DNA from: Hordeum vulgare subsp. vulgare
Taxonomy: Eukaryota; Streptophyta; Magnoliopsida; Poales; Poaceae
Length of the DNA stretch: 64,000 nt
Direction: 5' to 3'
NCBI RefSeq assembly: GCF_904849725.1
Contig: NC_058518.1
Span: 7,274,147-7,338,146, forward strand
Made by a program: the position numbers and the translations under genes. The notes under the pieces were generated by a model, which was not told the origin of the DNA, ran no database searches, and was given only the letters and a program-made list of their open reading frames with translations. Below, in pieces: positions 35,219-49,535 of this stretch; the stretch's first letter is position 1; the number at the start of each line of letters is the position of its first letter.

Positions 35219-38101
35219 GATAAAAAACTAACAAAAGAATTGTCACCGCATGTTAATTTTTATGCCAAACAAACTAACAACAAGAAGCTATGCATATTCT
35301 TCTTATTATTCCACTCAAATCATGGTGAAGTCAGATTTGATACAGGGGATTACTCCACTTTAAGATTATATACAATTTAAAGTTCAGAACCGAGTGACCA
35401 TACCAGCAGAGGAGAGTAGTCTACTTTGAACCATGCTTGCGCCTTTGTTCTCAAATCACGCGAGAAAACCAAAACATACAAACTGTGCGTGCTATGCAGA
35501 TGTGGAGGAGGGGGGAAGCTCACCATGTTTGCTAGGATGGGCAAGCAGCCATCCGTCTGCTAGTCCTTCCACATGACCAATGTCCAGTCTATAATGAGCA
35601 AGCTAAAAAAAGTGTAATGTATGTGTCCAGTAAACATGCACACAACAAAATAGCAATCGGCCGGTCATCTAATCTATGTAAAACAATTCAGTGATCCCAC
35701 TCCTATCTTGCATTGTTTCATTGACAAAACCCATTAAAATGAGAGTCATGAATGAGTGAAAAGAAATACATGTTCTGTTATGGAGCTAGCAGTTAGGAAA
35801 TAGCATGTCTAGCTTTCCAAATCAAGAAGATTTAGACAATCGAGCAACAATAGATGATCAAGCAACAGTGAAAATGACCAAATGAACTGTACATGATCAT
35901 AGGAACGATTGATATCAGGAATGCACTGTTAGGGTACATAGGACAGAACATGCCAGAATTTGATAACAACCCTAGGAATCAAACAACCATGTCATCACTA
36001 GTAGACGAATCAGAGTTATAGTGTTTTAGAGGACATGCCATAAGGGGCTTCTTTATAACAAAGCCTGGTAAACCATCACACATATCACACAGCCAAAACA
36101 TTCCAACCACTGGCATGGAGATCAACCAAGGACCAACTGCAACCAGCACACACATTACCCAGCACGTCGACAAGGGAAACACTCCAGCGCATGCAACACA
36201 ATACCCGGCAAAAGACAAAAACTCATAGGACTAAAATTGAGGGCTAAATCCACTAATTATTTTACCATAATCACCACGAGAAGCACAAGTGCTTGCATTA
36301 GAGACCATCAGCGCAACCCAGAATCCTAGAAATTGCCATGTAATTAAATGTACCAAGGATGGATGGTCATCAGCACAAGTGCTTGCATTGCAAGACGAGT
36401 GTTTGTGACTCCTTGAGCATCTCAATGAGTTCAAATCGATTTCCGAATGCAACATCATATGTGAACTATAATTATGTGCAATAATTCTGCCAACATAAAC
36501 AAAATGATACGAAAACAAGGCATGATCGTACTGAAGAAAACTAATAAAATGAGCCTACTACTAAGTTTTCCACTCATTCAAAATTCATTTGTACTTTCAA
36601 GTAATACTTTGACAAAAACTCAGGTATAACTTGGTATTTATAATATAGCAGGCCCCCAAAACAAAACGAAAATAACAAATGGCAACTCATATGTGACAAT
36701 TCTAGTAAAAAGCAGCAGCAAGTGTGATAAAAGGAAGTTCTTGTACTAGGTTGTAGTAGCAGTTGCTAGTACCTTTCTTCACGGACAGATGAAGAACAAT
36801 AATGTTCTCTTCCTTTTCCTGACTGAGATCAGCACCACAATCTAGAATGTAACTGAAGAAGGGCGGGTTTAAGCCATCCACGGTGTGCCCCAACCTCCAG
36901 GGGAACCTTGACAATGTAACAATTTAATTCATGACACTGACAAAGACCAACATGTATATATATTAGGAAGTAGTAACAAACATGAGCAGGCTAATGGACA
37001 TGGGAAGTGTGTAATCGTGTAAGGACAGGCTATGGTTTGATATATTCCAAATTATCACCATTTACATGAAAACCAAAAAGAACTGGACATATATTCACAT
37101 GTTGAGCTATACTGTTTTTCCTGAATCCGAATAATGATAGGATGCCCAGTTTACATAGTGCCTACTCCAGCCACCAAGTCTCTAATTTAGAAAGAATGGG
37201 CTATATTCTACACTAACCCAGCAACACAGACATGATGATTCACTCCAACTGTATTTGAATATAAAATATATGTTTGGACCCCGGCTAGTCCCAGGGCCTA
37301 TGCTAGTCCCAGGTTCCATTGAAACTAGTATAGAGCTTGCAAGTTGCAATTGTTGCATCAACATTGTGTACAATGATGTTTTGCCGGGGGGATGAGAATA
37401 GGAACGCGATGATGTGACACCTTTTGCACGCATCCTGGATAGGAGCAGTTAGTAGATACGTGCTTTGCCGACTACTAGAACCGTGGTCCATGGCCATCAA
37501 TACCACAAATGGAAGGACAGGCTAGTTGGTTCTGTAAATTGAAAAAAAAACATTATTTCCATGTCAAAGTATTATGATAACAATCCGAAAATAGGAAATG
37601 GCCGATACTGAAATTTAAAGTATTGAACGTCACAAGCATGGGTACAGCTAGTGTCACACGTCCAACAATCTAAAGTGAGACTACTGCTGCTATCACTGGC
37701 AGTGGAGCAGGAAAGGCGCTAGTTTTGACAACTTGTATGTGTACTACTGCAAATGAACCAGATCAACCATGCGGCTAACTGAAAAATGGAAACAAAGTCC
37801 TCCACATGCCTTGGAATTATTTCTCACATGTTGACCCGACAAACAATTAACTAGTTGATTACTCGGATGTATGCAGACCGTTATTTATTTCTTCAAGTAA
37901 TTTTTCGTTTCAGGTGATCCAAGTCTAGCCAGAATTGCACGAGGAATCGTACTTGCAAAATTAACTTGATGCTCGCGAGACTGGAGAGTGCTGCTACATG
38001 CACAAATTCAGTCTTCCAGGTTGACCTCTCAAATATTTTAGGTCTTGATAGATGACCATGTCATGGGCTCATGGCAACCTATGGTCACCATAGTACTATT
38101 A

Positions 38102-39448
38102 GAGTATCTCTAGCAGACCCCCTAAAAGGGCCGAACCCGCAAAATAACCGCCAAAATACAGGTCAAGGCGGAAAATGCTGCTAGACCAGACCCCACTACC
38201 GCGTCCGGCCCGTAATTTTTTTTTGCGGGGCGCGACAAAATGCCCACCCTAACCCGCGAAAATGCAGGTTCTTCCGCCCACCCCGTCGGTGCCCTGTATA
38301 TATCTAAGCGGTTAGTTGGTGGGACATTTCACCCGCGCTTTTCCCCCACCTACCGCCGCCGGGTGCCGCCTTCGATTCCGGCCGTACCAGCCGTCCGGAT
38401 CATGACGGTGGGCCGCCGCAGTCCCAAGATCGGCCTCCACCACGCCCTCGTGCCTCGGCTTACCGGAAAGCTACAAATCGGTGGTTGTTTTGTCGCGACC
38501 ACCAGATTGGCTTTTCCAGCCACCGTTGGCTGCACCAAAGCCATGGATTGGTCGGGAGCACCCCGCACAGCCTCGGCAAAGCGCGAGCGCCGCATGCAGG
38601 TACTGGTTCCATCCTCTAGTTGCTGGCGTCGGTTTGCCGGCAAGGACTCTTCCGGCCATCGCTTGGGCTCGGCTTGCCGATGCCACTCATAGAGTGCGAT
38701 GACTGCCTAGAAACAGTGTTGCGGCTCACATCCAACACACGGCAGCACCTCGGATGGGTATTCTTCAAATGCAGAAACGACGGGGTATGCCCTTCTTCCT
38801 CTTCTGCTTTGTCAACTTATTTGGTTAAATTATGGTAGCTTATTGAGGTGTTCATCTGTGTAGGAAGGTAGATGCTAATTTTGGTATTGGAAAGAAGAAT
38901 ACATCGATCTATTGATAGAAAGAAACTTAATAGATGTTCGTGCACTCCTTAGTATAATTGAACCTAACGATGCAGCTGCATGTGCAATTAGAATAGATAT
39001 TAGAGGTGAATCAACGTCTAATTGTTTAGAATCAAAGCCGAAGAATGAAGAATGCAAGATGAAGAACCCCTGGATCAACAATGAATGCATGGAGAAGATG
39101 TTGATCCAACTAGTGGGAGCAGTTATGGAAGTTGGATATCTTCTAAAATGTCTAATCGTGGTTCTTGTTTTTTTTGGTCTTGCTGTTTTAGCAATAATTT
39201 GGTGAATTATGATGTATCCAATGCCTTTGAAGAAAATAAAGAAGCAACTAAATGTGTTTTCATGCCTGAAAATGCAATGGAAATAATAGATTTCGCAGGC
39301 CAGCGTGGGCGGCGGCCCAGCAGACCCCGTAAAATGGACCCTCATAAAAGGATATTTTGCCGCACACGCCGGTCCACAAAAGGGTTTTTCCGCGAACTGC
39401 AAACGACTTTTGCGGATCGGCTTTATACGAGGTCTGCTATAGATGCTC
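38102..39448. mobile_element. PIF/Harbinger-like element, unit 3
   Basis: TTA at 38099-38101 and 39449-39451. One internal change, C at 39157. Confidence 0.8.
38680..39205 (+). pseudogene. GRF zinc-finger membrane gene with stop, unit 3
   Basis: Exons 38680-38784 and 38864-39205, stop at 38876-38878. The T-to-C at 39157 changes ATT to ATC, silent (Ile) in the membrane-helix region. Confidence 0.7.
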
Positions 39449-40263
39449 TTACATATAAGCAGGAGTCAAATACACGAATTCAGACTGAAGAAGCCATACG
39501 TACATGTTCCATATATTATCATCTATCATATAAATGAAGCAGGTATTTGTTCTACCCGAGCGCAACCAGAGGGGAGCAGGGGAAGGAGAGGAGCTAACCA
39601 TGACTGTTATGGAGCCGATGCCGAACAGGCAGCGGGTCCAACGAAAGAGCCTACCACCACACACCTCGATGAACCCCTTGTCATCTCGTGTACCGATGGA
39701 ATCCTGCTGCTGCTGCACAAGAAGGACATAACGAATGTTGATCTCAAATGGAGAAGGAAAAGAAGAAATCATGTCCTAGTAATGGATCCAGTAACAAAGA
39801 CCTGTCCTAGACGCTGGAGCGGGGCTCCATGGAGTTCAGCTTGGGGGTGCCCTCCCTGGGTGAGCTTGTCGAGCCCCACCAACACGTACCAATGTTTAGC
39901 ACCTGCACATGCAGTGCAAAAAAGAGGTCAATCAACATACCAAAGTGATGAGAGGTTTATGACCATTGTCAACCTGAACCCATGGTCAATACTGTTCGAT
40001 CTAGTACTGGTTTCCGTGTGGATGTGTGCCTAGCCAGTATTCAAATTTATTGATTGAGCTCAATCCTTCTGCTCATGAACTTGCTCGTAGGGCTGCACGG
40101 TGGGTTTTTCCTGAAAAGGATGGACCTTTCATGTAGTTAATTCTGCTGGTATGACTTTAATCTTGTTCCTCCAAAATGGGGTAGAACATGGTGGTTTGAT
40201 GACATATTTATCTGTTGTGGTTACTCTCAGTATCCGGCAATTACTTTCACCAACTCAAGAAAT

Positions 40264-41638
40264 TATACGAGGCCATGAAGTTCAAAATTTTGGATAGACA
40301 TGTGTCACTTTTTAAAAAGAATGTTGATACAGAAGTGCATCTCTCTCGAAGAAAAAGATACAGCTTTTTTGAAAACACATATACTATAGATAGGCAAGAA
40401 CCTGTTTTTTTTTTCTTTTCTTTTAGAACAAATATAATAGACTTGGCAAATGGCTGGACCTGTTTTACACGTTATTCAACAGAAGAGCATATAATGAACA
40501 TTTTATTCCACAGTAATGTCAATGTGAGCACTCAAAAGCAATATGCTTCATTTCAATGGAGGAAAAAATATCCATTTGACACAGGGATACGGTCAATTTC
40601 AACAACAAAATAGGCAACATCACAGAAAAATAGAACTCCGGTGAGATTGTAGAGGTGTTGGCAAGAGCCTCTCTCTCTCCCAATGGATGCACACACGCGC
40701 GCAAGCTGTTGGAGCAAATTGACACAAGCAAAAACAGAGGAGGAGGAGAGCAGCACACACACAGATTTGTTTTGCAGGCAACGGATGCCTTTTTTCTTTC
40801 TTCTTGCTTGACCAACAACACACACCGGTTCTGCTTTTGATGTCCAGTTACAAAAATCATTTTCTTGTACCGAATTTGAGAGGGGAAGATGGGTTAGAGC
40901 AGCTTACTACCTTGACGAGCGAGGAGAACCAGAGGAGGGATGTCCATGGCGTACAGAGCAGCAGCACAACAAGCAGGTGCATGTCCCCTAGAGCAGCAGT
41001 ACAGCAGGCGGATGAAACAACCTTCCTCTCCCATGGCGAAGGTGCTCGATCAGGGAGAGAGAAAAGGTGAGGTGAGGAAGAGCCTACAGAAATATTACGA
41101 GACCGAAAGTTGAAGATTTTGGAGAGACATGCGCGGCCTTCTTAAAAAGAATACTGATAGAGGCAAACTAGATGTACACAAAATAGAATAGAGCAGCTCA
41201 TAATGTCTAGCACTATACACAAAATAGGCAACTTCAGAGAAAAATAGTAGTCGTACTCTAGTGAGATTGTAGGGAGGCGCCAAACCAGATGAGATCATGC
41301 GAATAACAAATCATTTTTTTGTAAAGATCTTTCAGGTAGGCAAGAACCTGTTTTTTTTTCGTTTTGAACAACTATAATAGAGCTGGCAAATGGTTGGCTC
41401 CTTCTTACAAGTCATTCAAAAGAATAGAACAGCTCCGTGATGTCTAGCACTCGAAAGCAATATGCTTCATTTCAAAGAAGGAAAAACAAAAAGACTCATT
41501 TGACAGAATAATAGGGCCAGTTCAACAACAAAATAGGCAACGTCGCAGAAAAATACTACTCTAATGAGCTGGATCATTTTCTTGTACCAAATCTGAGGAA
41601 ATCTGAGAGGATGAGATGGGTCGGAGCAGCTTATTACT
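40264..41638. repeat. Diverged local duplication, unit 3
   Basis: Same arrangement as 7150-8525, with a nine-T run as in units 2 and 4. Confidence 0.7.
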
Positions 41639-41951
41639 TCCTTTCTGGTTTAGGGTCTTGAGCAGCAGCACATGCCTCCTCTCCCATGGTGCCTTCCACG
41701 CTCGCCATGGCCGGTGATAGGGTTCAGGTTCCTCTTGCCTGCTAGGTCGCCATGGCCGCGGGCTAGGGAGGGAGGGACTGCTGCTGGTGTGGCCATGGCA
41801 TCGAGCTAGGGTTTCGTCCTGAGCTGCTGGATTCGATCTGGGGTGTAGGGAGAGAAGGGTGGCGTAGAAGGCGGAGGCCGGAAGGTCGCCGACGAGTCTG
41901 GGAGTGGGGAGCTCGCCGGTTGTCGGAGAGGGAGGTGGTCATTGGCGGCTG

Positions 41952-42018
41952 GATGGGGATGGGGATGGGATGGGGATGGGGATGAGATGGGGTTGGGGTT
42001 GGGGTTGGGGGCGGGGTT
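41952..42018 (+). repeat. G-rich GGGGAT/GGGGTT tract, unit 3
   Basis: Identical by eye to the tract in unit 1, so replication has not altered it since amplification. Confidence 0.9.
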
Positions 42019-42463
42019 GGTTGGGAATCGGGAAGGAGGGCCTATCGTCTCTACTGGTTGGTGTTTGGTTATCTTAAAAATCATTTTTAATTGGCACCGA
42101 TGGGCCTGCCCGCTGCAATAGTTCAAAACCATGAAAAATTTCATGTGGTCTTGGCGGGCCTGTACGCGCCGGTTCGAAACGAATTTTCCTTCTGGCGCGG
42201 ACCAACAAGAGCGCGCGAGCCATAGAAGGTTTTCGTCATCGACGAATGCTTCTGATTGGTCAGCGTTGAGCTCTCATGGATCGATCCCCTCCTTCCATTT
42301 GGTCCATTCATTTTTTCGAATCCAACGACATACACTTCACGTCACGTGGATCATGCTCATTGCTCTCTGTATATCCCGTTTAACGATTCTAGCCTAAACT
42401 TCCTTCACCTATTATATATAAATCTAAATGTAAAACCTAATAAACATGTTCAATACAAATATA

Positions 42464-42559
42464 CTCCCTTCGTCTGGAATTACTTGTCGTAAAAGTAATA
42501 AAAATAAATGTATCTACAACTAAAATAAACCTAGATACATCCATTCCAAACGAAGGGAC
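42464..42559. mobile_element. Stowaway MITE, unit 3
   Basis: Same element and TA flanks. Confidence 0.9.
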
Positions 42560-42578
42560 TACGAAACTAAGAAGACGT

Positions 42579-42718
42579 TCAACTTTGTTGGTATAAGTTT
42601 TTTCTTCATGTCTACCTCGTCCCGTGTTCCTCCCTCGTCTGATGGTGGACACCCGACTAGTCCCTATAAATTTGACCATCAACTTTGTTGGTATAAGTTT
42701 TTTCTTCATGTCTACCTC
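42579..42718 (+). repeat. 40-bp direct repeat pair, unit 3
   Basis: Repeats at 42579-42618 and 42679-42718. Confidence 0.9.
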
Positions 42719-42998
42719 TCCTTTTGTTGCTATTATTTTGTCCCTATAAAAGGCACAGTGTCCACAACAGCAGCGATCAATTCATTGCATGCAATGGTAT
42801 TAATTAGAAAAATTAACATTTTTTTTTCTTTTTTTTCTCTTCGTCTTGGCCGCGATGCACAACCTAAGATGACCTATACACCAAGAAGGAGGAAGTACCT
42901 CTCCTTGATACTACCCATAGTGGGAGTAACATAGGTAGTACTCCCTCAATCTGGGTTTTATAGAGCATGTGCTTAGTTCAACTTTGTTGATTCCATGC

Positions 42999-43267
42999 TT
43001 CATGGCGGTAAACGGGCTCAATGCAGTAAGGATCCCGGTGGGATGGTGGATTGCCACTGGAGATAACCCTCCGACTCCATACGTTGGAGGCTCTCTCCAA
43101 GCCTTGGACAACGCCTTTCGATGGGCAGAGTACGTAGTCTAATTCACGAAATTGATTTTTTTCGAAACTTATCAATACAAAATTAAAGGAATTATGAATT
43201 AATCAACACATTTGTGGATGTATTTGTAGGGCACGCAAGCTAGGAGTGATCATAGGCTTGCAAGAAG
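42999..43267 (+). pseudogene. GH5 glucan 1,3-beta-glucosidase fragment, unit 3
   Basis: Exon pieces 42999-43129 and 43230-43267. Confidence 0.75.
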
Positions 43268-43269
43268 CT

Positions 43270-43393
43270 CTTCGGTTGGGATTATTTCTCAATCAACTTT
43301 CACTTTTGGCTATGTTGATGCAATTTCAAACAATGCTTTAGGTTGAATGGCCTACCACAGGAAGCTTCCGTGTCCTTGTACCTTTCTTACAGA
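43270..43393 (-). pseudogene. Second fragment of the NAM-associated gene, unit 3
   Basis: Same as 10157-10280. Confidence 0.8.
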
Positions 43394-43838
43394 ATTTCTA
43401 CCACAGGGAGTTTTTCCACATGGTTTCTCACGAAAGGTTTTTAATGAGGCAATATCAATGCAAGCATGGACGATATATGTCATTTTCTCTTTATTTTCCC
43501 ACTGGGTTTTAGAAGGAGTTTTTCATGGCATATTGTATGTTTTCTTCTCAATTTTTTCCACAGGGTTTTGGAGGAGAACATTTCAAAGATGATGGGTCTC
43601 AAGGACAAGCGAGGATTAGGGGGTGTTAGGATTTATTTTAAACTAATTATAATAATTAGGGAATAATCCTCCCTTGTACAGAACCGCTTCGTGCGGGTTG
43701 CTAGCCAACCGACGCGACGGTTTTTTCACGACCCCCACGAGCGGACGCATCCGTTCGTGGCGACGGTTAATTCCCTGTGTATTTAATCCTCATGGATCAT
43801 CAATGAAAGAGACAGTTCGATCAAATCATACTTTCACA
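43394..43838 (+). mobile_element. Ty1/copia 3' end with LTR, unit 3
   Basis: Putative LTR at 43624-43838, unchanged. Confidence 0.65.
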
Positions 43839-44137
43839 GATGCATGTGCTCTCTCATCGCGACTCTCTCCCTTCCTAATCAAAGAATAGATAAAACGAAT
43901 AGACCATCTGATTTAAAACAAGAGTCCATGTGAATATGCACTTCCATATACACACGCGTGCTTATCCTACTAATCCATGGCTCTAACGCAGTTTGTTAGC
44001 TGCACGCATGAGTGCGTGCGTGGCTCTTTGCTTATCCTACTAATCCACGCCAATATATCTTTCTTTCCCCAATAAATACACACGGCCGGCGGTGCGTGCG
44101 TGCATCCTTTCTTCTCCCTAGCTAGCAGCTTCTCGCC
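43839..44137 (+). promoter_or_regulatory. Beta-galactosidase promoter, unit 3
   Basis: Identical by eye to unit 1, with 19-mers at 43959-43977 and 44029-44047. Confidence 0.5.
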
Positions 44138-47100
44138 ATGGAGCGCGTGTCGTGGCAACCACTTGCGCTCCTCCTCCTCGCGGCGGCCGCGGCCGTCGCC
44201 AGCGGCACTGAGGTCGGGTACGACGGCCGGTCGATGGTCATCGATGGCGAGCGCCGCCTCCTCATCTCCGGCTCCATCCACTACCCCAGGAGCACGCCAG
44301 AGGTATGCATTGCACACGGAGCAGCAGATGAATACACCATCGTCTCGTCTTAGTTTCCATGAATGAATTGTAAGTCTCGATCGTTGCTTGCCTGCAGATG
44401 TGGCCGGATCTGATCAGGAAGGCCAAGGAGGGCGGGCTGGACGCCATCGAGACGTACGTCTTCTGGAACGGCCACGAGCCTCGCCGCCGGCAGTACAACT
44501 TCGAGGGCAGCTACGACATCGTGCGCTTCTTCAAGGAGGTCCAGGACGCCGGCATGTACGCCATCCTCCGCATCGGCCCCTACATCTGCGGCGAGTGGAA
44601 CTACGGCGGCCTGCCGGCATGGCTGCGCGACATCTCCGGCATGCAGTTCCGCATGCACAACAACCCCTTCGAGGTACCCACACTGCTAGCAGATCCTTCC
44701 CAACAATATAATGGTTTTCCTTGGAGGTCAAAATACGACCAAGTTATTGATGCTTGCAGCAAGAGATGGAGACCTTCACGACCCTCATCGTCGACAAGCT
44801 CAAGGAGGCCAAGATGTTCGCCGGACAGGGAGGCCCCATCATCCTCTCTCAGGTACGTAGTAACTAACTAATATTAATTATGTGAAACTTATCTAGCTTG
44901 CATTCCTAGCTACTTGTCGTCGACAAAAGAGTGGATCAGTGAATATAACATATATATATGTGAACAATTTACATATATAGATCGAGAACGAGTACGGGAA
45001 CGTCATGGACAAGCTCAACAACGACGAGTCGGCGTCTGAGTACATCCACTGGTGCGCCGCCATGGCCAACAAGCAGAACGTAGGCGTGCCGTGGATCATG
45101 TGCCAGCAGGACCAAGACGTCCCACCCAACGTGGTCAGCGCATGCACATTTTCATCTTTCCTATTTTTGTCTCTACCAATTATTATTCTTCTTTCTTCCC
45201 AAGTGTAAAACAAAAAAAACTCAATGCTAAGTCTTCTTAATTACTAGATCAACACCTGCAACGGCTTCTACTGCCACGACTGGTTCCCCAAGAGGACCGA
45301 CATCCCCAAGATCTGGACTGAGAACTGGACTGGCTGGTACCCTACATATATATATACCTGGATCAACCTTTATATATTAATTTTCCTTCTTTTTTTCTTA
45401 TGGAACCTACATGCATATGCGCGAAATTGGTTAGCACGTTCTACTATATGTTGAATGAAGTTCAGATTGCTCTTACATTTTATCCACGATATATAATTAG
45501 GTTCAAAGCCTGGGACAAGCCTGATTTCCACCGGTCCGCCGAAGACATCGCCTTCTCTGTTGCCATGTTCTTCCAGACGCGAGGATCGCTCCAGAACTAC
45601 TACATGGTGATTGATTTATAACTAATCTATACTTTTCTCTTCTACATTAATTTCCATCCTCTAGCAGGCTGGCATGAACTGAATTTTACATCATTTGACA
45701 TGTTGATCGTCAATTTATATGTGATCAGTACCATGGTGGCACCAACTTTGGCCGCACGTCGGGTGGCCCATACATCACAACCAGCTATGACTACGATGCC
45801 CCTCTCGATGAGTACGGTACGTGAACCATCTCTTGTTGTTCCTTCAATTCATATATTCGTCCCAAGCTTATTTGCATCTTGTAAATTAATAATTAGTGTC
45901 AATATGCAAATCATATTCATTATCCTTTTATGTTTTTGTTTTCAGGTAACATCAGGCAGCCAAAATACGGGCACCTCAAGGACCTCCACAATGTCCTCAA
46001 GTCCATGGAGAAGATCCTACTCCATGGGGACTACAAGGACACCACCATGGGCAACACCAACGTCATGGTAACTAACATGCATTCACATACAATACAAAAA
46101 TCCTAGCACTGTTTTTAATGGTGTTCACAACAAAATTGATCCATTTGGTTCATCAATATCTACACTAGGTTACCAAGTACACGCTGGACAACTCCTCTGC
46201 CTGCTTCATCAGCAACAAGTTCGACGACAAGGAGGTCAATGTGACCCTCGACGACGGCGCAACCCATGTCGTGCCCGCATGGTCCGTGAGCATCCTGCCG
46301 GACTGCAAGACCGTCGCGTACAACAGCGCCAAGATCAAGACACAGACGTCGGTGATGGTGAAGAGGCCGGGGGTGGAAACCGTGACGGATGGCCTTGCTT
46401 GGTCGTGGATGCCCGAGAACCTCCATCCTTTCATGACGGACGAGAAGGGTAACTTCAGGAAGAACGAGCTGCTCGAGCAGATCGCGACGTCGGGCGACCA
46501 GAGCGACTACCTATGGTACAGGACAAGGTAATCAAACATCTTGATGCTTAATACAGAACTACACTGTTGCATAAGATTGAAATATAAATTAATCTCTGGT
46601 GATGATCAAAATGTGCAGCTTGGAGCACAAGGGGGAATCGAACTACAAGTTGCACGTGAACACGACTGGCCATGAGCTCTACGCTTTCGTCAATGGCAAG
46701 CTTGTTGGTGAGCGTCCCAATATACTCTGAGTGGTTTGCACACTGATGGATTAATGAACTTGATCAAGCTAAATGTTAATTGATTTGATTAATTGGCATG
46801 CAGGGAGGCACTACGCTCCTAATGGCGGATTCGTCTTCCAAATGGAGACACCGGTGAAGCTCCACTCTGGCAAGAACTACATCTCCCTCCTCAGCGCCAC
46901 CATCGGGCTCAAGAACTATGGTGCTCTGTTCGAGATGATGCCCGCCGGCATCGTGGGAGGGCCGGTGAAGCTCGTCGACACCGTCACCAACACCACCGCC
47001 TACGACCTCTCCAACAGCTCCTGGTCCTACAAGGCCGGCCTCGCCGGCGAGTACAGGGAGACCCACCTCGACAAGGCCAAGGACCGCAGCCAATGGAGAG

Positions 47101-47747
47101 GCGGCACCATCCCGGTGCACCGCCCCTTCACCTGGTACAAGGCGACCTTTGAGGCCCCCATCGGTGAGGAGCCCGTGGTGGCGGACCTGCTGGGGCTCGG
47201 CAAGGGCGTGGTGTGGGTCAACGGCAACAACCTGGGCCGCTACTGGCCGTCATACGTCGCCGCGGACATGGACGGCTGCCGGCGGTGCGACTACCGCGGC
47301 ACATTCATGGCGGATGGCGACGGGCAGAAGTGCCTCACTGGCTGCAACGAGCCGTCCCAGAGGTTCTACCATGTGCCACGGTCGTTCCTCAAGGCCGGCG
47401 AGCCCAACACGATGGTGCTGTTCGAGGAGGCCGGCGGCGACCCGACGAGGGTGAGCTTCCACACCGTCGCTGTCGGGGCGGCGTGCGCGGAGGCCGCCGA
47501 GGTCGGCGACGAGGTGGCGCTGGCGTGCAGCCATGGCAGGACCATCTCCAGCGTGGACGTGGCCAGCCTCGGCGTCACGCGCGGCAAGTGCGGCGCGTAC
47601 CAGGGCGGCTGCGAGTCCAAGGCGGCGCTGGCGGCGTTCACGGCAGCGTGCGTCGGCAAGGAGTCGTGCACGGTGCGGCACACGGAGGACTTCCGCGCCG
47701 GGTCCGGGTGTGACTCCGGCGTGCTCACCGTGCAGGCAACCTGCTGA
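44138..47747 (+). CDS. Beta-galactosidase, GH35 with SUEL lectin domain, unit 3 (T633I)
   Basis: Exons 44138-44302, 44398-44673, 44760-44852, 44981-45133, 45248-45336, 45501-45606, 45729-45816, 45946-46067, 46169-46527, 46619-46707, 46804-47747. Intron 10 is one A longer than in the other units, which leaves splice sites intact. C-to-T at 47161 changes codon 633 from ACC to ATC (Thr to Ile) in a loop (EAPTGEE) of the galactose-binding region, far from E182 and E254 in sequence. The product is otherwise the same 827 residues and is expected to remain active. Confidence 0.96.
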
Positions 47748-47774
47748 TCCCCACATGAACCAAGGAATAAATTA

Positions 47775-48691
47775 TAGTTAGTGTCGTTTAGGCTTAGTGT
47801 TAGCTAACGTCAATCAGGAGCTAGGCATATGTGTTAGGGGGCTAAGTAATTAGCCCAGAACAATTACATGGTTCGCTTCATGTGATTTTCGATGGAGATC
47901 ATCGAGGTTAAACCAAGAATTTTTCGCCTCCTCGATCAGTTTGCTATAGGGTGAAGATTTTCGGTTGAAGAAACAGGCAGACAATACATATGCGTTGGTA
48001 ATTTCTATTTCTTATATACATATGGGTTTGCTTATTTGAATCACAAGTAACAACGTGGGAAAATAAATTTTGCACCTTTAATTAAATTAAATATTTAACA
48101 GCATCCACGTATAGTTTAAAAAAATTAACTTTTTCTACATAATGTTCCATTCATTTGGCACAAACAAATACACTTATTTATTTTTAATGTTCTTTCTCAT
48201 GTCTCATTCTGTTGATAATAAAAAGGTTTGTTTAAACTTCTTGTAAATCTAAATAATACGATTTTCCATTGCTTAACAAAAAAGTATTATTTCATTCTAT
48301 TACATATATTTTCTGATTAACTCGCACAGTGGCCCTCTCAAGTGTGCGAGCAAGTGTTCTACTATAACCATCACAAACATTATGTAAATAACGTATCACT
48401 TATGTGGTAAAGTTCTTTAAATAAGTTATATGACATTTCGGGGAAAACATTTTAAATTGATGATCAAATGTGGTCTTCACATGCGATTGTTAGTGCTCTA
48501 AGTGTTAGCTACCGTGAGGAACAGGTTAATTATTCTGCAGGATATGTGTTAGGGGGCTAATTAGCCTAGAACAAATGCATGGTTCAGTTCATGTGATTTT
48601 TGATGGATCAAGGTTCAATCTAGAATTTGTTGGGGTGATTGTGGCAGCTCGTTTTGTTATGGGGAAGATTTTCCGTCGGAGACACAGGCAC
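47775..48691. repeat. Duplicated 3' flank, unit 3
   Basis: Copies at 47775-47980 and 48487-48691. Confidence 0.75.
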
Positions 48692-48797
48692 ATGAAGAAT
48701 TTGTTGCGGTGATTTTCCAAGTTTCATATGTACTCATCACATAGTTTGAAACAATAAGGTTCTGTAACTATCACAAATGTTATTCAATTAAAGTCCG

Positions 48798-49535
48798 GAC
48801 CAGGAGCATATAGAATTTTAGATCCCACATCTGCGATGCTAGCTACATGTACTAAACTTTTGCTACACCTGGACGAATTCCATGTACCGTATCATTCTGA
48901 TGCATGTGATAATGCAGGGCTCTTGTGTTAATTATGGTACTATATGCCTATGGACCATCTACAATATCATTCTTATGCATGCGATAACGCAGGCCTCTTG
49001 TGTCATTCATCAGCACGTAACACCCTCATATTCTTCTCACACATAGTTGACAATAAGAGTTACACTCGGGGGGGGGGGGGGGGGGGGGCTAAACCGGCAG
49101 TGTGGTGCAGTACGGAGCAGTTACACATGACGCTGTAACATTCACTTACTCTGGGAGTTGGTCGTAATACTTGGTTAGGCCATGTTGAAGATCTTCTGTT
49201 CGCCCCTGTAAACACTGACGCAGTAACAAGTTCGCGAGTTTGCCTTAAAAAATGTACTATTATTCTATACTTGTAAGTTCTATATACTTCAGAGTCATAC
49301 CAGACCAGGAGCATCTAGAATTTTAGATCCCACATCTGCGGTGCAAGGTACTAAACTGTTGCTACCTGAACGAATTCCATGTATCGTTCTTACTATCTCT
49401 TATGCATGTGATCTTGCATGGGCTCTTGTGTTGAGTATGGTATATGCCTCCTATGCATGTGTTATTCTTCACGTAACACCCTCATATTTTTCTGACACAG
49501 AGTTGGCAACAATACTGGCGATCGAGTTACAACTG
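48798..49535. repeat. Second downstream duplication, unit 3
   Basis: As 15684-16418, longer only by the poly-G difference. Confidence 0.7.
49068..49088 (+). repeat. Poly-G run of 21, unit 3
   Basis: The longest of the three runs. It accounts for most of the extra length of this unit. Confidence 0.85.
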
